Assembly: GCA_003514305.1 (NCBI GenBank)
Contig: DORE01000238.1
Coordinates: 3,722 to 25,928, forward strand
Reading direction: 5' to 3'
Length of the DNA stretch: 22,207 nt
From: Gammaproteobacteria bacterium
GTDB lineage: Bacteria; Pseudomonadota; Gammaproteobacteria; Pseudomonadales; Pseudohongiellaceae
The notes beneath the pieces were generated by a model, which searched no databases, was not told where the DNA came from, and saw only the letters and a program-made list of their open reading frames with translations. Shown here piece by piece: positions 6,300 through 16,400 of the stretch. The translations under genes and the position numbers were made by a program. Position 1 is the stretch's first letter. Each line of letters opens with the position of its first letter.

Positions 6300-9200
6300 T
6301 TGGATGCGATCGCAACCTCTTCCGCTGTAAGCAGTTTTCTCGAACGCTGGAAAGGCAACTCGGGGAGTGAACGCTCAAACTTCCAATCGTTCATGCGCGA
6401 TCTTTGCACGCTCCTGGATCTTCCACTGCCAGACCCGGGGGAGGGGGACACCAGTCAGAACTCCTACGTTTTTGAGCGGTTTATCGCCTCTCCGCGAGTC
6501 GATGGCAACACTGAAAGCCGATACATCGATTTATACCGTCGAGACTGCTTCGTTTTGGAAGGGAAGCAGACGGGCAAACAACTAGCCTCTCGCAGCCACC
6601 AGAATGCCATCAACGCTGCGGTAGCCCAGGCGGAACGGTACATCAGGGGGCTGCCCTTCGAGGAAGTGGAGCACGGCCGTCCTCCATTCATCGTTATTGT
6701 CGACGTCGGAAATGCCATCTACACCTATTCGGAATTCACCCGGACGGGCGGAAACTATGTGCCATTTCCAGACCCCAGACATTTTGAGATCCGTCTGGAC
6801 GACCTGCACAAGCCAGAGATCCAACATCGTCTTCGCCAGCTCTGGCTCGATCCCGACAAGCTTGATCCAAGCAAACACGCAGCCAAGGTCACTCGGGAGG
6901 TCAGTACCAAACTGGCAGAGTTGGCAAGATCCCTGGAGCGCAGCGGGTATGACGTTGAAAGGGTGGCCAGCTTCCTTAAACGATGTCTGTTCACGATGTT
7001 CGCAGAGGATGTTGAGCTACTGCCGAGAGAATCGTTTCAGAACTTGCTTGTAGACATTAAAGACCGGAATCCCGAGGCATTCCCCCAGGCGGTCAAAGCC
7101 TTGTGGGATACCATGAATGCCGGCGGTTACAGCGAACGTCTAATGCAGACCGTAAAACGCTTCAACGGTGGTTTGTTCAAAAACATCGATCCCATTCCGC
7201 TGAACGCCAGCCAGATCCAGCTACTCATTGACGCATCGAGAGCGGACTGGCGCTTTGTGGAACCAGCCATTTTTGGGACGCTCCTGGAACGAGCCCTGGA
7301 TCCCCGAGAACGCCACAAACTCGGCGCCCATTACACGCCCAGAGCCTATGTTGAGCGTCTGGTAATGCCGACCCTGATTGAGCCGCTTCGCGAGCAGTGG
7401 GGCGACATCCGAGGAGCTGCGGAAACACTTTTGCGTCAGGGGAAAGACGCTAAGGCGCTTCAGCAGGTCCAGGCCTTCCATTATCAACTTTGCCAAACTC
7501 ATGTGCTGGATCCGGCCTGCGGCAGTGCCAACTTTCTCTACGTTGCCCTGGAACACATGAAGAGACTCGAAGGGGAGGTCCTGGGCTTTATTTCCGAGCT
7601 GACACGAGGCCAGGGTGTCTTGGAGAGCGAGGGGCTGACCGTTGATCCCCACCAATTTCTCGGATTGGAGCTAAATCCCCGGGCGGCCCAGATCGCTGAA
7701 CTCGTGCTTTGGATTGGCTACCTGCAATGGCACTACCGGCTGAATGACCGCCTGGATCTGCCCGAACCAATTCTGAAGGACTTTAAAAACATTGAGTGTC
7801 GGGATGCTCTGATCGAGTACGACAGCCGGGAACCCGAGCTTGATGATAATGGACAACCAGTAACCATCTGGGATGGCATCAGTATGAAGGCCAGCCCAAC
7901 TACGGGTGAGCTAATCCCCGATGAAACAGGCCGCGCCACTGTGTACCGGTATCACAATCCACGCCGAGCCGAGTGGCCAAAAGCTGACTATATCATCGGA
8001 AACCCGCCGTTCATTGGCGCTTCAACGATGCGACGCTCTTTGGGTGATGGATACGTTGACGCTGTGCGCCAGGTCTTCAAAGGCGTGGTTCCGGATTCTG
8101 CCGACTTCGTGATGTATTGGTGGCATACAGCGGCCGAAAACGTAAGAAAGGGTAACGCTCAACGATTTGGGTTCATTACCACCAACAGTTTGAAGCAGAC
8201 CTTTAACCGACGCGTATTAGAGCCGCACTTAAATGATTCAAAGATGCCATTATCGCTGGCTTTTGCGGTACCGGATCATCCATGGGTAGATGGGAATGAT
8301 GGTGCTGCCGTTCGTATTGCAATGACGGTTGGCGTTCAAGGAACACAACCAGGTTCCTTGAATCGAATTGTTAGTGAGATGAAATCTGAGAGTGAAACAC
8401 GAAAAGTAGATATAGCGTCAGTTACCGGAAAGATCTTCTCAGATCTCACAATTGGCGCTGATGTGGCTTCAGCGCTACCACTAACTGCAAATTTAGGATT
8501 AACATTCCCCGGAATTGAGCCACACGGGAAAGCTTTTGTCGTTTCCCCCGATGAAGCTCGAGAGTTAGGCCTTGGAAAACGTTCTGGACTGGAAAGCCAT
8601 ATTCGCCCCTATCTGAATGGTAGAGATCTAACTGGTAAGCCTCGAAATGCTCTAGTGATCGACTTATTTGGTTTAGAAATCGATGACGTGAAGTTGCGAT
8701 TTCCAGAAGTCTATCAATGGGTAAAGGAAAGAATAAAACCGGAACGCGATCACAACCCTCGACCTAGCCGCCGTGACAAATGGTGGATATTTGGCGAACC
8801 TTGCCCAAAATTTAGGGCCGCTCTTCCGCCGCTGAGCAGATACATTGCAACGGTGAAGACTGCAAAGCACCGAACTTTTCAGTATGTGAGCTCTGACACG
8901 CTACCCGACAGCAAACTAATTGCCTGCACTTTAGATCAGCCAGAAATATTGGGGGTTCTCTCCTCCCGGGTTCATACCTGCTGGGCCACTGCTGCAGGAA
9001 GTGCGCTTGGGGTCGGCAATGATCCAACGTATGTAAAAACAAAAAGCTTCGAAGCTTTTTCCTTTCCTGCTCTGGACGAAGCAGCAGTGGCTCAAATTGG
9101 CAAGCTTGCAACTCGTGTTGATGCACACCGAAAAGACCAACTAACTGAGCATCCTTCACTGACACTAACAGGCATGTACAACGTGCTGGAAAAACTGCGC

Positions 9201-9773
9201 GCGAGCGAAAAACTCACCGACAAAGAAAAAACCATTCACCAACAGGGCTTAGTTTCCGTACTCCAAGAACTGCATGACGAGTTAGACCATGCTGTTTTTC
9301 GGGCCTACGGTTGGTCGGACCTGGCCGAAAAGTTGGTAGGTCGCCCAGGCGCCACAGCGCCGCTTCCAGATAAGCCGGCTGGCCAAGCGGAAGCAGAAGA
9401 AGAACTGTTAATGCGCCTGGTCGAGCTCAACAAGCAGCGTGCCGAGGAGGAATCACGGGGCATCGTTCGTTGGCTCCGCCCAGAGTACCAGGCACCCGAT
9501 GCTGTGCAGACAGAAGTAGATATAGCGCCGAAGGCAGCCGCTGCGAAAACGGAAGCCGTCACCAGCAAAGGCAAAGCAACATTCCCGAAAGCCATTCCCG
9601 ATCAGCTTAGAGTGCTCCGAGAGGCTTTAGCCGAACGCTCGTACACCACCGAAAGCCTGGCCGAGCTATTCAAACGGAAACCTGTGAAAACGGTTGAGGA
9701 AGGTCTGCAATCTCTGGTGGCTGTTGGCGTTGCAGAGTATGAAACGTCGACTGGCACATGGCACACCGTATAA
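6300..9773 (+). CDS. Single-polypeptide restriction-modification enzyme, MmeI-like (type IIL/IIG)
   Basis: The product (1157 aa) joins a nuclease, an adenine methyltransferase and a specificity domain. Near the N-terminus, Asp77, Glu87 and Lys89 (YIDLYRRD...LEGK) have the same D-x9-E-x-K spacing as known for MmeI. A helical linker follows. Methyltransferase motif X is LGAHYTPRAYVERLV (from 341), motif I is VLDPACGSANFL (402-413, with Ala where Gly is usual) and motif IV is NPPF (568-571), the N6-adenine type. The target-recognition region lies roughly at 750-1000. The start is TTG: AAGGAG lies eight bases upstream, whereas the nearby ATG at 6304 is in another frame and stops at once. It should methylate host DNA and cut unmethylated DNA. 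It converges on the SMC operon. A DISARM- or BREX-type methylase is less likely because no partner genes adjoin it. Confidence 0.85.
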   Translation: MDAIATSSAVSSFLERWKGNSGSERSNFQSFMRDLCTLLDLPLPDPGEGDTSQNSYVFERFIASPRVDGNTESRYIDLYRRDCFVLEGKQTGKQLASRSHQNAINAAVAQAERYIRGLPFEEVEHGRPPFIVIVDVGNAIYTYSEFTRTGGNYVPFPDPRHFEIRLDDLHKPEIQHRLRQLWLDPDKLDPSKHAAKVTREVSTKLAELARSLERSGYDVERVASFLKRCLFTMFAEDVELLPRESFQNLLVDIKDRNPEAFPQAVKALWDTMNAGGYSERLMQTVKRFNGGLFKNIDPIPLNASQIQLLIDASRADWRFVEPAIFGTLLERALDPRERHKLGAHYTPRAYVERLVMPTLIEPLREQWGDIRGAAETLLRQGKDAKALQQVQAFHYQLCQTHVLDPACGSANFLYVALEHMKRLEGEVLGFISELTRGQGVLESEGLTVDPHQFLGLELNPRAAQIAELVLWIGYLQWHYRLNDRLDLPEPILKDFKNIECRDALIEYDSREPELDDNGQPVTIWDGISMKASPTTGELIPDETGRATVYRYHNPRRAEWPKADYIIGNPPFIGASTMRRSLGDGYVDAVRQVFKGVVPDSADFVMYWWHTAAENVRKGNAQRFGFITTNSLKQTFNRRVLEPHLNDSKMPLSLAFAVPDHPWVDGNDGAAVRIAMTVGVQGTQPGSLNRIVSEMKSESETRKVDIASVTGKIFSDLTIGADVASALPLTANLGLTFPGIEPHGKAFVVSPDEARELGLGKRSGLESHIRPYLNGRDLTGKPRNALVIDLFGLEIDDVKLRFPEVYQWVKERIKPERDHNPRPSRRDKWWIFGEPCPKFRAALPPLSRYIATVKTAKHRTFQYVSSDTLPDSKLIACTLDQPEILGVLSSRVHTCWATAAGSALGVGNDPTYVKTKSFEAFSFPALDEAAVAQIGKLATRVDAHRKDQLTEHPSLTLTGMYNVLEKLRASEKLTDKEKTIHQQGLVSVLQELHDELDHAVFRAYGWSDLAEKLVGRPGATAPLPDKPAGQAEAEEELLMRLVELNKQRAEEESRGIVRWLRPEYQAPDAVQTEVDIAPKAAAAKTEAVTSKGKATFPKAIPDQLRVLREALAERSYTTESLAELFKRKPVKTVEEGLQSLVAVGVAEYETSTGTWHTV

Positions 9774-9824
9774 AGCAGCACCCTGAGTTAGAGGTGAAAG
9801 CTGAAGTCAGGCCATGTGTATTAA

Positions 9825-10682
9825 CTAAAACAACACACTCGCAATAATATCAAGGTTGGAACACACTAGGGGCTGTTGCCGCGGGTTTTCTGGAATGTCT
9901 CCATTGGGGGAGACTTGATAGCTCGTCAGAACGTACTGCGCCATAGCGCGGCGCGATCTTACGGTCAAGCAACCCCGGTCCATACTGTAATCTGCACGAA
10001 CGAGCTGTTGTTCTTGTTCACTAAGCTCCGGGTTCGGTATCAGGAGTAAATCAACCTGCTGATGCCAGTCATGATCAGCTTCTCCCGTGATCGCATCGCC
10101 GGCATTACCCGCCAAAGCAATCGACTCGAACCTTCCCAGATGGAAATCTCGGTAGCTCTGAGTCTCTTCATCAAAGGCTCTGCAATGCCATCTCAGGCCA
10201 GAATAGGCGAGGGCATGCGGGTGTACCTTTCGGTCCAGGCCGCTCGGATGGTTCCATGAACGGTACCGGACCGCGATAACCTGGCTTTCCTTGATCGCCT
10301 GAACGATTGTCCGGAACACACTCGGTTCTGGCTCAATGTGGGGCCGTGGACCGCAATCCAGCCAGCTTCCTCCGTTAAAAGATCCACCGTGCTCAGCAGG
10401 GAACCGCCGGGCGAAGTCGATATACTCACTGATGATGCCCCGCGTGCACTTCGGCGTAAACGTAGTAGTCGGTTTGAAGATCTTGCCGACCGAGTCATAC
10501 CACATTTGTCCCGGATAGGTTTCCCGGTAATCCTGAATGTATCGGGTGACATTTTCACGCCGGACGTTGAACAAGCGCCCAAGCCGCGAGGCGTTGCAGC
10601 CCCCTTCCCAGTTCAGAAGTACTTCCATTGCCCGGTACCGGTCCTGTCTTGAAAACTCCCGGAAATCGCTTTTATTTGCCAT
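9825..10682 (-). CDS. WYL-domain protein with winged helix (BrxR/CapW-like regulator)
   Basis: The product is 285 aa. The first 70 residues form a winged-helix DNA-binding region (MEVLLNWEGGCNASRLGRLFNVRRENVTRYIQDY). The WYL domain follows (VIAVRYRSWNHPSGLDRKVHPHALAYSGLRWHCRAFDE...RDFHLGRFESI), with a C-terminal dimerisation-type extension. This matches the BrxR/CapW layout, a group of transcriptional repressors tied to defence islands that are thought to sense a ligand through the WYL domain. Such repressors usually lie at the promoter end. Here the gene is last in the SMC operon and overlaps the Toprim gene by 11 nt, so it is made together with the machinery. It may feed back on the operon promoter near 17200. 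It could instead act as an effector; the sequence does not decide. Confidence 0.8.
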   Translation of the reverse strand: MANKSDFREFSRQDRYRAMEVLLNWEGGCNASRLGRLFNVRRENVTRYIQDYRETYPGQMWYDSVGKIFKPTTTFTPKCTRGIISEYIDFARRFPAEHGGSFNGGSWLDCGPRPHIEPEPSVFRTIVQAIKESQVIAVRYRSWNHPSGLDRKVHPHALAYSGLRWHCRAFDEETQSYRDFHLGRFESIALAGNAGDAITGEADHDWHQQVDLLLIPNPELSEQEQQLVRADYSMDRGCLTVRSRRAMAQYVLTSYQVSPNGDIPENPRQQPLVCSNLDIIASVLF

Positions 10683-11535
10683 GCGCTGGCCCCGGGGAGA
10701 TAGGAAGCCAATGGTGAACTATACCCAGAGCCAGCATCCGCTCCTGCGTAAACCCTCTTTTGCGAGCTCCGAGGTAATCGCAATGGTCTGAGAGTTGGCC
10801 TGGTACCCCCATCCGGCGCAATTGTTCCCATTGAATGTGCTGATTGGTGAAATCGGTTTGACTACCATTAACATTTTCCAAATCCGATACACGGGGAAGG
10901 ATAATGGTCTGGGCGCCAGACCTGATCGCCATGACAAGTCCAGCAGGGTCGTAATCCATATAGGCAGCCAGGGGGATGTCCATCTCCTCAGACATACGTT
11001 TTGCCCATGTCTGGCCCATAGGCCGCGTTGGATCGCCTCTATATACGGCAAGAACGCTTTGGCCCTGGAAATTGAGCAATAACCGGTACAGGGAGTTAAA
11101 GGCAGGTAGGTTCTCCACAATTAACAGGTGGTCGCACTCTATGGTGCGGACGAATTCGGTCACCAGTGAAACATGAGAACCCTCTAGCTCGGGGAGGGTG
11201 GTACTGTTTACCCTCACAGTGGGCCCAATAGCGCTGACTAGGACCCGCTCCCGATTATCGGTAGACGCGGACAGCTTCTCATCGGTAGCGACCTCGGCCG
11301 TCTCCAACCGGTCACCTTCAAAAGCGGACCATGGGGTGGTCCAAGCAATCGACTGGTGAGAGAGCCAGCCTTTCAAGTCCTGCTTTTGCTGCCGGGAAAT
11401 CGAATAAGCCTTGCCGTTAACGAACCCCAGGCCTCGAGCCGCGAGGCTTTCCAGTGTCTTGTTTCGCGTGAATGTCGTTTCCGGGGATTGGGCAACCTTC
11501 AGCGCCTGTTTGATTTCACGGCGTGTTGGTTTCAT
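10672..11535 (-). CDS. Short Toprim-domain nuclease candidate, JetD/MksG-like
   Basis: The product is 287 aa. Residues 135-200 show a Toprim fold signature: HLLIVENLPAF with Glu141, then AYMDYDPAGL with Asp194 and Asp196. These are the acidic residues that hold metal in topoisomerases, OLD nucleases and JetD. The N-terminal ~130 residues are too short for the full DUF3322 arm of typical Wadjet JetD (about 380-400 aa), and residues 1-60 look like a small winged helix. In Wadjet this subunit cleaves DNA after the SMC complex extrudes a circular plasmid, and the same role is inferred here. ATGA overlap with the upstream kleisin-like gene shows translational coupling. The family call rests on the Toprim motifs and the neighbours; overall similarity to JetD could not be tested. 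Confidence 0.72.
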   Translation of the reverse strand: MKPTRREIKQALKVAQSPETTFTRNKTLESLAARGLGFVNGKAYSISRQQKQDLKGWLSHQSIAWTTPWSAFEGDRLETAEVATDEKLSASTDNRERVLVSAIGPTVRVNSTTLPELEGSHVSLVTEFVRTIECDHLLIVENLPAFNSLYRLLLNFQGQSVLAVYRGDPTRPMGQTWAKRMSEEMDIPLAAYMDYDPAGLVMAIRSGAQTIILPRVSDLENVNGSQTDFTNQHIQWEQLRRMGVPGQLSDHCDYLGARKRGFTQERMLALGIVHHWLPISPGPAHGK

Positions 11536-12839
11536 GAGAAAACCTCAGGGCTCGGAGCCTCGTGCACCTTCCTTTTCACATCCTCAAGGGAAATGCCGAC
11601 CGGGTACACATACAGGTCAACTAGATCACAAGAACCAGCCAGTGGGTGAGCTGAGGTCGCATGGGTGTAGATACCTACAAAATGAGAGGTATCCTGGCCG
11701 CTGGGCAATACCGGATTGCCATCCATATACAGTGCAATCGCATAAAGCCATTCACTTTCGTCCAGATCGGCAATCTCGTTGTCTCGCCCTTCAGAGTTCC
11801 AGAATTCAAGCGCAGAAATTGGCGCGTTGTTCTCAATGCACTGTGCCAGCATCCGTTTAACCATCTTGTCGAGCGGGGACACTTCGGCAACATGCTCTGC
11901 CTGAGTTTTCTCCCGTAGTGTGGAATCTTCTCGCGTAACCTTCGGGGCTTCGTACTTAAGTGTCTCGCTGAGCCGTCCAACCAGCTCAGTGCAGGCTTCC
12001 TCTACCCCGACATCGTTGAGGTTGGGTATGGCCACCGCCGGCAAGGGATTGATGGTCCTGAAATACGGGTGCTTATCCAGCGCATCCTGTGTCCTCAAGG
12101 CTTCGAATCCCGGATTGTGCCGCATATGATCGGCAACCGCTCGGATCTTCCGAGCTCGTGCCTCAAGCTCTCGCACCTTGAACAGGTTGTCCCGGATGGT
12201 GTTCTGAGTCCGGCGTATCCGGTCCACCACTTCCATACACCGGATATCGAGGTTAGCGATAAACCCACTTATCTCCGGATCCAGCGAGAACGGCTCGTCA
12301 TTGAGGCTTGAACGCATCTGGTTGTAGCTTTCCACCAGGTTCGCAAGCTGCCGGCTGTAAAGTTCATTTTCACGGCGCCGAATATCCGGATTGCTCCGGA
12401 TCCCGTAACTGCTGGTGACCCGGTTGAAGATAGTCGTGCTGCTGTCATCCAGAATGTCGTAAATGGACAACAGGTGCTGTTCTACCTCGTCCCGAGCAGC
12501 CAGCATTTCATCGAACATGCCCTGATACTTCACATCCTGGAGCTGACGCATAGCCAGTTCCGCTGCCTGCAGTTCTGAATTGAGGTCAGTATTGATGGCC
12601 GCTATCCGATCTTTGCGTAGCGCCGCATCAAACACCTTCTGCAGTTTCTGATTCAGCCGTATGCCCGAGGACCCTTCCTTGCGCAGCAGGTGAGTTTTCA
12701 TCAGGGGTTCTATCTGACTTAGCGCTTTGTCGTCCAGATCCACGCCAGAGCGCTCATACGCATCTACAACCAGTTCCCGGGCATTGTAAAGCTGCTGAAT
12801 AAGATCGAGCAGTGGATGATGGCCGTTCGGTCCCCTCAT
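11532..12839 (-). CDS. Kleisin-like subunit, MksF/JetA position
   Basis: The product is 435 aa. The N-terminal part (to about 80) is helical with a winged-helix look. The middle (about 80-260) is a helical bundle or coiled coil with many charged residues. The last ~110 residues (from SPLDKMVKRMLAQCIENNAPISALEFW) look like a C-terminal winged helix. This matches the architecture of MukF/MksF/JetA kleisins, which bridge the two heads of an SMC dimer, but I see no short motif that proves it. It is coupled by 4-nt ATGA overlaps on both sides, to the MksE-like gene upstream and the Toprim gene downstream. In canonical Wadjet and Mks operons the kleisin comes first; here it is third. Confidence 0.62.
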   Translation of the reverse strand: MRGPNGHHPLLDLIQQLYNARELVVDAYERSGVDLDDKALSQIEPLMKTHLLRKEGSSGIRLNQKLQKVFDAALRKDRIAAINTDLNSELQAAELAMRQLQDVKYQGMFDEMLAARDEVEQHLLSIYDILDDSSTTIFNRVTSSYGIRSNPDIRRRENELYSRQLANLVESYNQMRSSLNDEPFSLDPEISGFIANLDIRCMEVVDRIRRTQNTIRDNLFKVRELEARARKIRAVADHMRHNPGFEALRTQDALDKHPYFRTINPLPAVAIPNLNDVGVEEACTELVGRLSETLKYEAPKVTREDSTLREKTQAEHVAEVSPLDKMVKRMLAQCIENNAPISALEFWNSEGRDNEIADLDESEWLYAIALYMDGNPVLPSGQDTSHFVGIYTHATSAHPLAGSCDLVDLYVYPVGISLEDVKRKVHEAPSPEVFS

Positions 12840-13498
12840 GCCAGTTGCCCTTGCCGACCACTTGCAGTGTCCACCTCCGGCTCAGGGAGGTGTTCGTTAT
12901 CCTGGATGAAAATGATCAGGTCCTGAACCAGTTCTATTCGGGAGGTTACCTGATAGATCGAGTGCTTGGCGTTGGCCTCGACCAGCAAACCTTCTTTGAT
13001 CAGTTGTGAGAACAGGCCTTCCAGCTGTTCCTTGTAAGCCGTGTACTTCCTGGAAGAGGGCAGGTTGCTCAGTTGGGTTTGCAGACTCGGGCTTTGGCTG
13101 ACCTGGCTGAGCAGATCGTGAAAGCGTAGCTCTTCTCCTGGCAGCAGGGAGGACTCCGGATGCAGCGCGTTCATCAGCATTTCCAGCGTCTGAACGTAGA
13201 AGCGCAGGTTCTTCATCAATTTGGTGAAAGTCTCGCGGGCCACGTGTTTCACGGTGTTGTCGAAGCCTTGGTATACCAGATACCGACCGTTTCCGGAGCT
13301 AGTTTCAGCCAGTTCCATTCCCAGTTCGCTGCTCCATCGGTTAATCCGGTTCTGAATGTCCTCGCGCTCTATCAACCTCGCCAGCGAAGGCGCTGACCAC
13401 TGGCAGACAACGTTCCCGGCCAGAAGGCGGGTAAGCAGGGTGCGATAGGTTTCCGAGTTGGCAACGCTCTCGTTGGCTGGGGTGACTTGATCGACCAT
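12836..13498 (-). CDS. MksE/JetB-like winged-helix (KITE-type) subunit
   Basis: The product is 220 aa. Two winged-helix units can be suggested: residues 15-75 (SETYRTLLTRLLAGNVVCQWSAPSLARLIEREDIQNRINRWSSELGMEL) and residues about 140-205 (KYTAYKEQLEGLFSQLIKEGLLVEANAKHSIYQVTSRIELVQDLIIFI). This fits the small subunit that clamps the kleisin in MukBEF, MksBEF and Wadjet complexes. The start codon shares one base with the SMC stop codon, with GGGAGAAG upstream, and the gene ends in an ATGA overlap with the kleisin-like gene. The assignment depends on size, the winged-helix pattern and position. Confidence 0.7.
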   Translation of the reverse strand: MVDQVTPANESVANSETYRTLLTRLLAGNVVCQWSAPSLARLIEREDIQNRINRWSSELGMELAETSSGNGRYLVYQGFDNTVKHVARETFTKLMKNLRFYVQTLEMLMNALHPESSLLPGEELRFHDLLSQVSQSPSLQTQLSNLPSSRKYTAYKEQLEGLFSQLIKEGLLVEANAKHSIYQVTSRIELVQDLIIFIQDNEHLPEPEVDTASGRQGQLA

Positions 13499-16400
13499 CA
13501 GACTTCTCCCTGGCTGATATCTTTGAACGGGTTGTTCGCTGCGGTGGTGCCGGGCTCGGGCATGCGCCAGCGGACAAAGCGTTTGCCGCCATCACAACGC
13601 TCCATCCGGTAAACCTGGTTGAACATACCCAGCTGACGATCGCCCATGTCCGGACAGGCGGTTATCAGACTGATGTGGTGTTCAGCAAGCAGTGCCAGCA
13701 GCGTCCGTTTATTGTCGTTGTCGAAGGCACTCAGCTCATCCAGGGACCAAGTAAGGTGAACAGGCTGGCCCTTGCGCAGCATGTTGACGAAGCCAAGGAA
13801 GAGCACAATCATGACGATGTACGAGAGCCCATTGGAAGACAGGCCTTCATCTCCAGAAAGATCTTTCGAGCTAGAACCGGTCTTTGGTTTGCCATTTTCG
13901 ATGATGAAGAATCGGAACCGGATCAATCGCCAAAGCTCTTTAACGGTCACGTTCGCCCGAGACTCTTCAAAGGTGTCCAGGTAGTTCCGCAGACTCAGAA
14001 TCAGGTCTTCATCCGGCAGGCTGTTCAGGGTAGTGTTTTCTCGCCAGGTTCGAACGCTATCGGCCAGAGATTTAATGTCCTTCCAATAGTCCAGTTCCTC
14101 AAGCTCAAAGGTAACTGTTGGCTCCACCCGCTCAATCGCTTTGAAGTTCAGGTTTTGCTCTATGCTGCTCGAAAGCTCCTTGTTGAAGCGTTTGATGCGT
14201 TTATCAAAGCCCTCCATGGCGCGACGGTAGATATCGATCTGGTCTAGATTACTGAATCCAGAGGCCAGCGTGTCCCGCACCAGGTCATGCTTCCCGCCCC
14301 GGAAGTATTCAAGAATCGCCCGGGCCCGGATAATGACCTGGGCCGCCGTGCCGTCCCAATCCAGCTCGGCCTCCTGCCAATACTGGGTGCTTGGCGTCCC
14401 GGTGAACCGCTCAAAGATAGTCGCGAACCGGGTACCCACCTTCTTGAGCTCGTTGATTTTGCTGCTTTCCCGCTGGAGCAGCATCTGGTACTCATGAGTT
14501 AGACTGTTGGCGTTCATTTCCCGGAACAGAGCAAGACTTTCACTGTGCTCTGAAACGTGCAGTTCCCGGTCTTCGGCCGTTTGCAGAATGCTAACCTGCA
14601 GGGTTGTCATATCGGTGTTGGCCTGGGTCTTGGCCTTGTTATTCTTCTCTATGCGCCCCTCAAGCTCCCTGCGCCGTGCGTTCCAGTTGCTGACTGCCTC
14701 GGCCCGCTCATCCCGGAGAAAACTCAGCTTCTTGTCCAGGGAGGAAACATCTTCTTTCAGGCCCGACAGTAGCGCGTATTCTTCCTCCATGAATCGCTTG
14801 TAGCTTTTCACGAGGATTTCTTTGGCGCGTATCGTTTTAATCTCTTCGGCCAGTTGCTTTACCGAACGGCTTAGCCTTTCCATCTCTTCCGGGTCGATGT
14901 CATGTCCAGCAAGGGCCTGATCCAATTGCTCCTGAAGGCGCTTAACGTCGGCATCCCGGGTATCTCTGGTCTGGGTCTTACTGGCCTCAATTGCCGTCAG
15001 GGCGTCTTTATAAGCCGTATCGAAAGCCTCAATCTCTTCTTCATGACGGGCCTCCAGTTGTTCGGCTTCCGAATCCTGAGAACTTTCAAGCGCCTCCATC
15101 TGCTTGTCCAACTGACCCTTTTCAGCGACAAGCTTGCTCAGCTCACGCTCGGTTTCGGCCTTGTTATTCAGCTCGGATTGCGCTTTCTTCTGCCGGATAG
15201 TCGACAACGTGTCCTTTGCGCTCTCGAGTTCGGTATGGGCACGTTGAAAGGCGGCTTTCTTTTTGTTCAGATGTTCCTTGGCGTCATTCCGATCGTTATT
15301 GGCCCGTGCCAGGGCCTTCTCGGCAGCCGCTTCCTCAGATTCGGCCTTGCCTAAATCCTCGGCAGCTTCTTCCATCTGGGAGCGTAGGGCAGCCGGAGTG
15401 AGTTCCTGCTCAGGGAGCCTCGAAAAATCAATGGACACACCACACAGGCCCTGACTGTCCGGGTAGTCCCGGTCCAGAGAAGGTGACAGGTTCTCATTGC
15501 GCAAAATTTCTGGCTCAAGAACGCGGCCCAAGGTGTTCTGCCATCCGGGCTTGTTTTCATTGAGGAAGTAGATCAGCGAAGATTCTTTGCCGTTGACGAG
15601 ACTCAGGGCATTGGCATGTGCTTCTTCAAGCTTTTCGCACCACTCCCGGGCGTCGGTGAACCGTTGGTCCACTGCCCGGTAATAATTGTCCGCTGTCTCG
15701 AATCGCTGACTCGCATTTAAGTTGTCGGTCTGAGCCGTGTCGAATGCTTCCTGAGCCTTGTCTCTGGCCGACTCGGCAATCGTGAACTGACGAACCAGTT
15801 CCTCTGACGCCTGTGGGTTATCTCGGCGCTCCTCAAGTCGACTGATCTTGCTGGTCAGGTCAGACAGACTTGCCTGGAGGGTGCTGGCTGACTGCTGCTG
15901 TTTCTTCGCCTGTTCGCGGATTTCACGGCTCTGGCGATCCGAAATGACTTTGCGCTCGCTCTGCTGCTGACCAGTCAGTTCCTTGTAGCGGCCTTCCAGT
16001 CGGTCGAGTTCCTGCTGGGCCCGCTCCCGGGTAGTACTGATTTCCGCCTCAATAGGCCGGCGTACCTCTTCCGACTTATCAGCGAGGATCTTCAGTTGGT
16101 TGGCGTAACTCTCATGACGGCCGACCAGTTCCCAGATACCGGCCAGCTTTTTCTCCCATTTGGGTAGTTCCTGTTCATCATAGGAGGTCTTGTTGCGCTG
16201 GATGTTGTCGATTCGCGTGGCTATGGGGCCGCGTTGGTCTTCATGGGCTTTCTTCTGCTTATCAAGCTCCTCGAGGGCCTTGGAGTGTGCCTTGTCTTCA
16301 TCAGATAGTTTCTGGCCAATCTCCTGGTTCTCTTCGTCGTAGGCGCGAACCTGGAGCTCCAGCGCCGTCTGACGATCACGGGAGGCCACCACCACGGCGG

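Noticed and set aside
6300..9773. BREX PglX or DISARM methylase
   Set aside because: The N-terminal D-x9-E-x-K nuclease motif and the absence of BREX or DISARM partner genes favour a stand-alone MmeI-like enzyme.
13675..14247. 190-aa plus-strand frame opposite the SMC gene
   Set aside because: Antisense shadow of the conserved SMC C-terminal head; no protein-like motif.
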